In this document: positions 47,164 through 59,200 of the stretch, piece by piece
Position numbering within the stretch: the stretch's first letter is position 1
Layout of the letters: each line of letters opens with the position of its first letter
Assembly (NCBI GenBank): GCA_017311315.1
Contig: CM029654.1
Location: forward strand, 27,012,778 to 27,076,777
Direction: 5' to 3'
Length of the DNA: 64,000 nucleotides
From: Dendrocalamus latiflorus
Lineage: Eukaryota > Streptophyta > Magnoliopsida > Poales > Poaceae
Position numbers and translations under genes: made by a program
Notes under the pieces: model-generated
Told to the model about the DNA's origin: nothing
Seen by the model: the letters and a program-made list of their open reading frames with translations, nothing else
Database searches by the model: none

Positions 47164-48534
47164 TTTATCTGTCTACTATCATTTACTAATTTGGAGTGGC
47201 AGTTGGATCATATGATGCTCTTATGGAGGTGATAATCGAAAAGAGCAGGTTGATTGTGTCAAATGTGGGCTGCTGCTTCAGTTGTACAACATCATAGGCT
47301 TTGTTTCACCTCCTTCTAAGTTATAATTTCAATATTATAGTTTCAAAATTCTTGTTCGTTCTCCTCTTAACCATTTTCTTTTCTTTCCACGTATATTTTC
47401 CTTTTGCTTTCCTTCGTGTTGCGTCATGAATGCTGTTCAGTTTTAGTGGTTTAGCCATTAGAAGCCGCGGATTTATGGTGCAGGAGACCAACATACTCTG
47501 CAGTTGGATGGTAGTTTCAACTCTCTAGCCCCATCTTTTCTTTCTTATGTATTTTTAGCTTGTTATTTTCTCATCCTTCAATTCTGTAGTGAAGTTCCTT
47601 TGTTGGTCAGGATGCTTCATGGTTCAATTATTGTCCAACAGAGAACAATCATGCAGTACATCGGTGGTTAATTTCAGTTAATGTTACATAGTTTGACTAC
47701 TGTCCGGCATTTTTTTTTCAGGCTTTTACTGTTCTGATCAGTATCTGGTTGGCCTGTATAAATTTCAAGGGTTTTCTGACTTTTCTTAGATCATAAATTA
47801 ACAGTTCAGACTGTAAGAAATGCTCCAAATCGAGCTGGGCAATAACTTCATTTTTTACAGGATTATCGTCCCTTCCTCAGTCTGAATTTGACAAGATGAA
47901 AATGCACCTAAATTCTCCCTTTCTCAATCTGAAGTTCTGAACCATCCAAACTCTTATTGCAATTCTGGCGGCGTTCATTTATGAAAACCTACAATTGCAG
48001 TGAGCAAACCTGAAAGCAATTTGCAAGAGTCAGTACTCAGTAGACAACCGACGTACTGAACACAGCATGCAGGTAACCGGGCAGGCCATGAACTTACAGA
48101 GCTTGCACCACCAAGACAAGGTTACATAACTTTCGTCACTGAAAGCTTGCCATCATTCAGAGCTGAGTCCGGAACAAATCCATGCCAGGTAATTTTACAT
48201 ACTATATACAATGAAGCATCAAAGCTTGCCCATGTTCCAGCAGGATGATTATAACGCATGAACAGAGCAGCAGGCACATGCGGTTGTTACAACAAAAGGA
48301 AACCTGCATGATGTTTTGACAAAGTTAATGATAAAGCTATTTCTAATTCAATGACAGTCTCACGACGGAAACTAGGTATGGTCTAAGATAAATATGTGAA
48401 GACAGAACGGACTAAGCCCGAGCATACACGTACACTCGGGTGTGTTTTCTGCTTCTGCAGTGCAAGTCTATTAATATGATAAATACACAGGATGTAACTT
48501 CTCTCCAGGTTGCTTTTTCTGGCTTCTTCCTGAT
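47164..48534. other. Intergenic region between convergent YTH and kinase genes
   Basis: Should contain both 3' untranslated regions. AT-rich. The possible YTH 3' end is near 47280-47340 (ATAATTTCAATATTATAG). No additional gene or element was recognised. Confidence 0.45.
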
Positions 48535-51500
48535 TCAGTCTAAGGTCATCGGCTGGGAGATGCAACAACGGAATCGGGCCTTGCGGACAGTGTTCATGAC
48601 CTCCATCTCCACTTGCTCCAGCATGCTGACAATCTCGGTGAATGGAGGACGGGCATCAGGATTCGCATCCCAGCACCTGGTCATGATCTCCCCAAGTGCA
48701 GGGAGGCAGTCATGGGGTATGGCTGGACGGACGCCCTTGTTCACCACAGCAAATGCAGCTTGCACTGCTGTCATGTTTGCAAAAGGAAGGTTCCCAGTTA
48801 TTAGCTCCCACAGAACAATGCCAAAACTGTAGACATCAACTTTTTGGTTGTATGGTCTGTGCTGGATCATCTCACTGCAAGTCCAAAATAAGAAGTTAGC
48901 ATATCAGAAACAAACAAAACAAAACAAGATAAGCAACAGTTGATTCAATTGTAATACTGCACAAAGATACGAACAAAGCGCATAGATACATAGTGGAAGT
49001 AGCCAGGACAGGCTTCTGTAAGAACCCTCAGCACTAACATACATAATTAAATCAATATTTCATTGAGAATATGATGGTCCAATAGGATGGATTAAAAAAG
49101 ACCAAAGTTACATGCTCTACGCTAAAAATATGCTCAGGGTGTTTCGTAGTTCCCATATGAACATAGCTTGCTAAATTGTCACACGGACATTAAAAGAACA
49201 GATTTAATGCTAAGTATGATGAACACTAAGATGCTTTTTCTTTGAGATAAGATAAACATTACAATAGTAACTACTGAAAATGCTACTTAAAAAAAAAGCT
49301 TTTCAAAATTCAAGACTTGTATTCTACTCACTAACACAAAAATTTTAAACTTTAGATCAACGTTGGTTTTAGTATGAAGGGCCAAAAGGAGAGCATCTGC
49401 ATAGAAATAAAAGCAATACTAAACGCTTGCTGTTCAATTTTGATAGCAGTCCAGGAGTGCTCAGGTAGTTGATCAAATAACTTAGTTCAACACAACATAT
49501 TCATATTATCTAAAGCAATTAATCTATGATTGTTTTTTACGCATGTTTATTACCAGAAACTGTTGCAACCAGAGTTCCAATAACTCAATGCACAGGCAGA
49601 TACCCTCCCAACAATACCAACATAACACTGTACACTACACTTGGGGCTGCAAGAAAAGCTGAAGGCTTGTGAATTCCTCAGGGTTGGCTTAAGATCAACT
49701 CAAAAAGAAAATGGGGAAGCATGAGCACCTCTTTAACATGGTTCGAAAACAAGCTGAGGTCAGGTCAGACGGCTGGGTTTTTGTTCATTAAGTCCTGAAA
49801 TTTATGCTTATATAAAATGTGTGTAATTTAAGTCCACAATTTTTTTGTTATTCGATTATGCACACGAGAATCACAAATCTTCCACTATTCAATAAATGGA
49901 AACTTTAAAACCTAAAACTTTCTTGCACAAGAAATTTCTTAGCACTACGAAAGTACTAATTAATTATCTTTTCTAGTAGTTGGTGGATCGATTTCGGATG
50001 GTTTTTATCACTTTAGCCTTTATGGTAATTTCTCACTATCCACCTACTTACTAATAATGGCGTTGTACAATTCAATTCATACTGAAATTTATATAATGTT
50101 TTTTATTAATTTAGTGTGATTTGAGTATCTTCCATTGTTCATATTTATCTTGAGCATGATTGTCACGACGGAGTCGGCGACCATAGCAAGCGAGGGGCGC
50201 CTAGACACCTAGCCGAGCCGCCATGCTGTGCACGTCTACGCTGCACTGCATGTCTACATATGTATCCAACATGCATACACACTCGGTAACTTGGCATCGC
50301 CGACATAAAACTGCCGAGTGCCAACTCTCTCTTCCGTCCTCCCCACTCTCCCGCATGCACTCTCTCCCGCGCGCCCTCCGCTCTCTCTCTCTCCCCGCTC
50401 CTGTCTCTCCCACGTTGACTCCTCTCCCCATCGCCGCCTCCCCCGTCCGCCGCCTCCTCTCCCCGGCGCCTCCTCCCCCCACAGCCTCCTCCCTTCCCGG
50501 CCGCCTCCCCCAAGGTGCGGCGAGTGTTCATGGCATCCACCCAGTTCCGCCGCGACGCCTAGGCGACGCCGTAACAAGCATGATCTTGAGAGTTGAGGTT
50601 GGCTTGAATTTAGCTCGAGTATATGAGCCCTAGCTTGATCACTGGCCTGAATTTAGATCTAGCTAGATTTTCACAATAAATGGGAGCAGAGCAAAGTCAA
50701 AACTCGCTCAAGCTTGACAGGTTTGCGTCCCTAGTTATTCTGGTATAGTGACCATTAAGCAAATAGCTAGTTCACACTGAAAACCGAATAGCTAAACCCA
50801 ATTTTTTGTTGATTTGTAGATCCGGTAAGATGAAATGTCCATATTACCCCTGTAAACTTTGATGGTGTGTCTAGTTAAACCCTTAAACTGAAAACTGGTT
50901 ACCCTACCACTTCATCTTCTGAAATCGAAGAAAACAAACTCTTGAGGTGGTTGTTATTCTTCCTCCTCCCTCCTTCTCGCTCTCTTCATCATCCTCCACC
51001 AAGCTGAGTTACTGCCAGCCACTGAGGTCACCGTCAGGTGCCCCAGGTGCCCCACTGACTAGACACTGTTTACCACCCTGTGGAGCCACATCTTTGGCCA
51101 TCTGCAGAAAGTGACACGATTTGGGCACTATGCACGAGCATGTGAGCTGGGTCGGCCCATCACTAACTGGACATCATCTTGCTTGCATGAATAATTAACA
51201 GTGGCTTATTAATTAATCAAGTTGTTTGTCATTGTTAGTGTTTGAGATCACCACCCTCCCACTCCTAACTAACGAACTGATTTTGGGAGAAGTAAGAGTA
51301 AATAACGACATAGTTAGAAAAGGAAACCAAAAGTGTCATTCAAAGCCGGCACAAACATTGAAGGGCGCCAGCTGAGCATCGTTGGAAAAAGGGAAGAAAG
51401 CTACAACAAGCAACCATGGCTCAAACAAGCAAGCTACACCAAGGATGCAATCATGCGGATTCCCATGAGGATAGGACAATAACCGGAACTTCACATATGG

Positions 51501-54500
51501 TGCTCAAGCATGCAGGCCCCCTGGCGATACCGTACAAGCCACATGTCATCCTGGGGGCATGGTACAAGCCACATGGAGAATGAAGAGAGAGAGAGAGAAA
51601 GGGAAGAAGATAAAGGTAAGGTGTATGCTAATAGTGCTGACCAGAGGTGAGTCATCACCATATCATTTGTCACTCTAGCAAAACCACATCTAACTAGGGG
51701 TGCAAACGGAGCGGATAATTTCCATCCAACCGACCGACTGAAGGATCGCGAAGTGAATACAGAAGAGGTAAACGGATATCCAGTACAATCCATGTCTGAT
51801 TTCAACTCCAAGGAAAAAATATAGAATAGAATACGAGATAAGCGATATCCGTCCGTATATGTCTGTATGTCAAGTGATATGAGTAAGTCTGTTATGACTT
51901 CACTTAGGAACAAGATAACATATAGGCGGATTGTCACATCTAAACATGTGGGAAATACTGAGTACTCTTCTTTCGACATCTTAACGATTAGTCTCTCCGT
52001 GTTCGCTCTGATTACACCCTATTGTCTAATATCTTGTGTAAAGCAACGGATAGTTTCTGTCCGACCGACTGTCCGAAGACTTATGGAACGAATACGGAAT
52101 GGAGAAATGGGCATCTGGTATTATCCGTGTCCGACTCCGAGAAAAAAATATAGAATAGGATATTGGTATAGAATAGGATATAGGATTAGCAATATCCGTC
52201 CGTATCCACTCCGATTGCACCCCCTACATCTAACACCAGCTTAAGGGATATATTTGTTCTGGTCTCAAAAAGATTGGGGAGTAAGATACTCTGTTTTGTA
52301 GCTTAGGGATTACGTAGACATACCATCAAAATGCCTGGGGAGGGGGTGGGGGGGGGGGTTGCAATATATACTTTCATTCCCTTTTGCTAGGTAGTTCCTT
52401 GCATGCAATTACATTTGTTTAGGCATCATTAGATATTATGGGGACATTTGGACCTTTTGCTCCCTTTGCTTATCTAGACAAGAATAGCCTAGTCCATTTA
52501 AGAGATACAAGACTATTTGTTTGGCTCTTAGCCCTAAAAGAGTAAATCTAAAGTACAATTTAAGAAGTGAATACATAAACCTCAATTTTGTGGTTGATTT
52601 TATGTAAAACAAGAATAACCCCACAAGGAAAAAGAATCCACGACCACTTAAAAACATGGCTCAAAAGGCGTAGAGAACATTGAGGGCTCCCACGGACGTG
52701 GTTAACAACGATGGGCTCACTAGTGGGCACAGGTGACAATGGCTAGCTAGCCTAGGGCTGGCACGGATGACAATGGCAGGCTCATCAAGAGACATCTTTG
52801 ACTTGCCAAAGGAGCAATTGATGATTATGGTTCGTCAAGTGTATTGCATGAAGTATAACTCATTTCCTTCCACGTTGCTCAAGAGCTTTCCTATCTGAGC
52901 AAACAGCCATGCTAGGCTACACTCAGGCTGAGCTAGAATTTTGGTTTTGGACTAAAATCATCACCCAAGCTTAGCCCATTAGGTCTATTGGATCAGGACA
53001 AAATTGCACTAACCATGGCTGTAGTTCATTTATTTTGGGCCACACCAAGCTAAATTGCGATCCAAACTTCAAACCGTTGCCCAAGCCTGACCAATAAAGG
53101 CCATTAGGATGTACTTTTTTTTTGCTCATGTTTACTAAGGTAAAAAATTTTCTTGCCCACATAAGGCAATTGATGATTGTGGCTCATCGAGTGTATTGCA
53201 TGAAGTAACTCATTTTCGTCAAAGTAGCTCGAGAATTTTTCGCCTAGGAGATTCTCCTCACATTGCAAGGTTTCTCTTGCACATATAAGCTCTTCCTCTG
53301 CAAATTGTTTACTCTACCAAATAAAAAGTCTTGCCAAGTATGGCTAGAATTGTTGGTGTCGACAAACATACTCCTCTTTTACTCTTTATGTGCCTTAGGT
53401 GCTATTTGGTCAGTTACATCGATGCGGTGCCTCGAGTTATCCCAAATTATCCCTTTTGCATCATGAGGTAGCCATTAAAAAACCCACCATATTTGACCCA
53501 AGAAAACGGAATCCGACATAATACTTATTTCAATCTTACTAAACTTTCCAAACAAGAAGGTTCAACTTTAGCCAAAATTTGTAGCAATTGCTACATGGAC
53601 AAATGAAGATAGTAAAATGAGCACAAAGAAATTTGTGCTAACTGAAATTGATTCTTAGTCCGGGAAAATGGATATAGGCAAAGGGCAACCCCCCCCCCCC
53701 CCCCCCCAATATTTCCATTTCTTTATTAGTGGAAGATAGCGGCATCTGTAATTTTGCAAATGAATTGAGTGTAATGACGTTAGTTAAATTGACCTTCTGA
53801 AAGACACAACAAAGGAAATTTCAGTCACAAGAGAAACCTAAGGTCTGAGATAGATTACTGTAAATTATTTTTGTTATACAAAACCTCCAGTTGGCATTCT
53901 AGTGACTTCCAGAAATGGATCTTCACTCTTGTGAAAACACACAAATGAAGTAATTGCAGGCTTGCAGCAACATTTACATATATGATTGAACTAACCAAAG
54001 CTGGTCAACCAAAGTACCAAACAACAGACTAAATGGATTCAGATTGGGACAAATCAAATAGTCCTGCAACAGCTTGCCCCTCTGTCACAAACCTAGTTCA
54101 TGATGGGGTAACTAGCGTATAGAGGAGGTACAAGACGGCACGGCTGAACAGGAGGGACTTAGGAGAGGGAGAAGGCCATGAACTGGGAGGAAGAACCATG
54201 AGAGAGACTAGATAAATTCATTCTTATTGCTTGATGAAAAGAGATGAAACACATAGCAAAAATAGAAGATCAAAAGAACGGGAAACAAGGATTTAACGTG
54301 GAAAACCCTTGTGGGAAAAAAACACGGACGCACGAAACCGGAATTCACTATATAAGGAGATGTTTACAATATGGTTTACATAGGTATATTTATAGTGTTT
54401 ACAAAAAGACTTCAGGTAGGAGTAGAACTCCGTGTTGGAAACGAAAACAAACCGAATAGAATTCAGATCACACTTTAACAATAACAATAACAATGCCATT

Positions 54501-56252
54501 CTAATATAGAGCCGGCCACCTAACATCCAAACCTGAACTTTCCAACTACAAGAGACAATATCCCTACTAAAGATGATTTTCCATCTTTTACCAACTTGCG
54601 GGTCAAGTTAATACTATTCCTAATCAGCCAGCCCTAGGAAGGTGTGGCTGCTACACCTTGCATGCAGCCCCTAATGGGCAGGGGTCTACGCCCATGACAC
54701 TTCACCCCTTCCGAGTGAGCAACTCATCCTTGAGCTGCAGAGTGGTGGCCATGACTGCAGGCCGAAGTGACCCCAAGTCGATGAGAGGTCGTTATGTTGG
54801 CACCATGTCATGTCAGAGCACCACGAGTCCGTTGCCTCCACGTGGATGAAGCAACTCACATTCAGCTACATTGCAGGGGTGACGAATACTATGACAGACG
54901 CTGCAGCAAGTGTGCTAGGCACCACAGTGAGCGTGGCCCGCCTTGAAGCATGTGTGGCAATGCCACATTAGACTACAACCACGTCGCGGCTGATGCTATA
55001 GGTGTCGCTGCAACCTCGATAGGTGTCTGGCAGATGCGGTAGACGCTGCGGCAAGATCAGTATTATTGCGGTGACCGCGATAGGCGTTGGTGGCACCACA
55101 GCAGGTCACAGCAATAGTGTGGCATGCAACAGTGGCGTTACGACAGGTTTTGGTGATGCCACGACTGTTACCAGCAACATCGTGGCATCCTCTGGCTAGA
55201 CTGCCACCACCACCAGCGGCATTGCCAATGCGAGCCGACTTAGTGACGCTCTACGTCAAGTCGTCATGATCGGGAATCGCAGTAGGAGTTGTGGAAGATA
55301 GAAGCAACTCAAGGATGAGATTGAGACAGGCATTTATTTCCTTGCATCTTCAATGTATACACCTCTTCCTCCTTGGTCATGGGCTCATGGCCATCTCAGT
55401 ACAAGGACAGTCCAGGATCGACTGCTCTGATACCAAGTTCTCACAAGTTCGCGACGGGGTAACTACCATACAAAGGGCTGGGACGACACGACAGAAGGGA
55501 AGGAGACCATGGACTGGGAGGAAGAACCTTGAGAGAGACTAGATTAATTCATTCTTAATGCTTGATGAAAAGAATCACGCCCTGCTTATAATAGAGCTGG
55601 CCACCTAACAATCAAAATCTAAACTTTCCAACTACTAGAGATAATATCCCAACTCAAGATGATATTCTATCTTTTAGAGGTATCAACTTACTAATCAAAT
55701 CTATACTATTCCTAATTACCCGACCCAAGGAAGGTACAGCTGCTGCTCTTTGCGTAGAGCCCGCTAATGGGTCGTGGCTCCCCTTGGGCACATGCCCATG
55801 ACACCCTCTCCAAAAATTGGCTTTATCTAGGCCAGCTGTGATCATATGTGCATCACACGATGGATTAGTTATACTTCAAGAGCCGACAAAATGAATTATA
55901 AGGTTAAAGCAAGAAAACAATAACCTCAAGAAAACCATACTTTCGTTGATCTCATAGTTGTTAAAAAAATTATGAATGAAAGTGTAACATCCCATTTTCA
56001 AAATTTGTATCAATGTAAAATTCAAATGTATGTTAAGGAATTTAAAAGATTTTATTCTCACTTCGTTGATCATTGTCGCTTTTCGAAAAGAAAATCCAAG
56101 ATGCGCTTAAATATTTAAAGTGCAAATTTTATTTTGACACCAAAGAAACAAATTTAGGAATCTTTTAAAAGTCTATAATTTAAAGATCTATTTCAAAAGT
56201 TGGAGGATTTCAGAAAGAGGAAATTTATGTTTAATCTTTAGATGAAGAAAAG

Positions 56253-56296
<44 letters not shown>

Positions 56297-59200
56297 TAAA
56301 TATGGCAAAGCTTTTCCTAGCCATCCACCCTCTTCCTCCCTTCCATCACAGCCACCCATTCTTTTCTTCTTCCTGGTGGCAATGCTTCTCCTTCTGTCAT
56401 TGCCGCGGCTCACCTCCTTCCACCAACCACACCGGCGATTCAATGCGGCGACAGCCTCGTCTTCAGTGCCGCCCTCGCCTTCAGCACCCAGCCCCGGTCA
56501 CCTCCCGCGCGACCCCGCCAGCGCTGACCTCGCCCCGCCGTGCACGCCACAACGCCAGCCCCCACCCGTGCGCTGCGCCGCCATGGTACACCCCGGGTCA
56601 CGCCCGTCGCATCGTCCTCGCCCAGCTGACCTGCGCCACGCCTCCTCCCCTGCGACCGTCGGACAAAGCGGCGTCCTTCGCATTCAATTTGCGCCCAACA
56701 ACCCTCCGATGGCCGCGCCTGCACCATAGCCGCACAGCGATGATGCCCCGCACGCTCGGCGCCATGCCGCTCTGCCCCCGGCTCCACACCTCTCTTCCCC
56801 GGCTCTATAAATGGGCGTCGGAGCTCCATTCCACCGCCCCACCGCATGCGCCACCGAAGTTCACTCGAAGCAATCGCCGCCACCTCCTCTGTCACGGGTG
56901 CGCCGTCGGGAGCCCCGCCGCCAAGCCTCACCGGTCGATGCCGGGACCCCTTGGACCCCTCCCCGCATTCATCCTTGTCCCCTCTTCGTTCTTCCCCGTT
57001 TAATCGACACATCTTTCCCCGCAGGCCGCCGGCGACGCGCTTCTTCACCGACGACGGCGTCGAACCTCCTCGGCAAACCGCGGGGCCCCGGGCCTATTCC
57101 ACGCTATTGGAGCATTGCCCGGACCCCGTGAACACCCTCACAACATCGCCGGACCCCGCCGCCCTCCCCAGCGAGCCGCCGCCTTCATCCTCGCCTCCGA
57201 GTCCCCTCACGCCGCCGGCCCGCCCTGCTCCACCCCGGCCAAGGCTAACGCCTCAGGTGAGCTCCGTGACGCCCAAGGGTGCTCCCGTGTCAAGGAATTG
57301 CCCCGCAATAGCCCAAGCTGCCGGCGCCCTTTTCCCCTGCTCCGGCCGCCGCTTTAACCACCGCCGGCCGCCGCCCAGCCGAGGACCAGCCGATGCCCAC
57401 CTTTCCGAGGTGCGCACCGGGCCGGGCGACCCGTTTCGGCCGGCGCCGCCGCGCCTCCGTGCCCCCACCGCTGCCGGCCGGCTCCGCCCCCCTTGCAGTC
57501 GTGAGGAGCCAGAGCAGAGGAGCCCAGCGCCTTTATTCACTAACTAGCATCTGTCTTAACCGAGCATTTAAACACTGTCCTAAGCCGGCAATTAAAGAAA
57601 GTAATAAAACCCTGCTAATTAAGGGCCACCTGTCCGCAATGCACCCCTTTTTCTATTTTTGGGATTTACCAGCAATTAAAAACTTTGAAACACCATAACT
57701 CCTTAACCATAGCTCCAAAAGTTATGAAACCAACTTCTGAAATTTTCTAAAATCAAGACCTGTCTAATGGTTCTGGTTTGGTTCAGTTTTGAGTTCAATT
57801 GTGCTTTGTTTTATCTTATTTGGTATTTATTTGCTTCCGTTCTCGTTTGTGTTGTTTTCCGGTTCGATCTCCCGAGTAGAGTTCGAAGACACGAACAAGC
57901 CCCCGCCTGAAGCAGCACAAGACCCCCAAGCTTTCGATCCAGGCGAGTCAACAATTTGATCATTTTGCGCCTACATTTTATGTGAAACTATGTTTGTTTA
58001 AATTATGAAAATTGCATGCGTTATTTTATGTGCTAAAAATATGTAAGTCTTAAGGTAGATAACAACCTTATGTCCACCTACTAATATAATACACCACCAG
58101 TAACATTTGAACTCCCATGATCATTTGTCGCCCTAGATATAAACGCTAGTTATGGTAGTTATATGTCTTAATATTGCCATGCTAAACTTGTCGAGTCCAG
58201 AGTTCTAGTAACCCTGATAATCATTCTTTAATCATGGAAACTAGTTTTGGGACAGCCATGGGATGTACGTGGCTGAATAACTATGTTAATTTGTGTTATG
58301 CTTCTAAAAACCCTAAAAACTGCTAAACCTGTTTGGGCGGTTGGAAAGAACGGTGGGTGTGGATGTAACACAGGGGATTGTGGAATGAACCGTCCGGACA
58401 AATTAAGGACTTAATCCTGTGTGGACCCTCCGTGTACAACCGTACAACCACAAGCTGGCATATTGTAGGCTTAGCTGAATAATTTACTGAACTCTCTAGA
58501 CATTTCACGGAGAAAGTGTGTAGGTGGGTAATGAAAGCCCCACTTGGAATGGGACACCGGATGTAGGTGACGTTGCCTAGGATAGCGTATGTGGAGAGTG
58601 GAGTCCGACTGCTCTAACCTATGGTGGACATCCCGCACAACCTATGGACGTAACCTCATAGGAGTGATATGCTAGAGTGTGAGGTATTGTAAAGGCCTCG
58701 TGATATCCTCTCGATTTGCATGTCAAAGGAATCATGTAGAACCATCGGGACGATTATCTCTTGTGGGTAAAGATGTACAACCTCTGCAGAGAGTATACAA
58801 AACTATTCGAATAGTCGTGCCCACGGTCAAGGGCAGACATGGAAATCTTCCTCGAGTTAGTTCTATTTCAAAAACTTTTTAAGGTTGGGAATAAGAATAT
58901 GCTAGGCGGATGTAGCCTAAACTTTGGTAATTTATCCTGGAGGGATGTACTCTAGTATTGGTAATAAGGTGGATGTAACCTATTGATCAATATTTAGTAA
59001 TGGTAGATGGAACCATAAAAATTGGTGGATGGAACCTACCCTGTTATAAAATTCTTGCACACTACAGTATTTAAGTCATAAGCTCTTGAAAAATGCTAGG
59101 TCATAGGACTTTTAAATTATGGTAATTTCAAATGTCGCTTTATGCAAATAAAAGAACCCGAGCCACCCTTGAATAGCCCTGCATCTATAATATGCATTCT

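Noticed and set aside
49640..50730. Candidate hAT element ending GTTTGCGTCCCTAG with a GC-rich core
   Set aside because: No matching left terminus or 8-bp duplication could be found.
56242..57547. 253- and 233-codon Pro/Arg-rich frames
   Set aside because: One begins in an AC microsatellite (His-Thr repeat). Both are compositionally biased and within the solo LTR 55983-59711.
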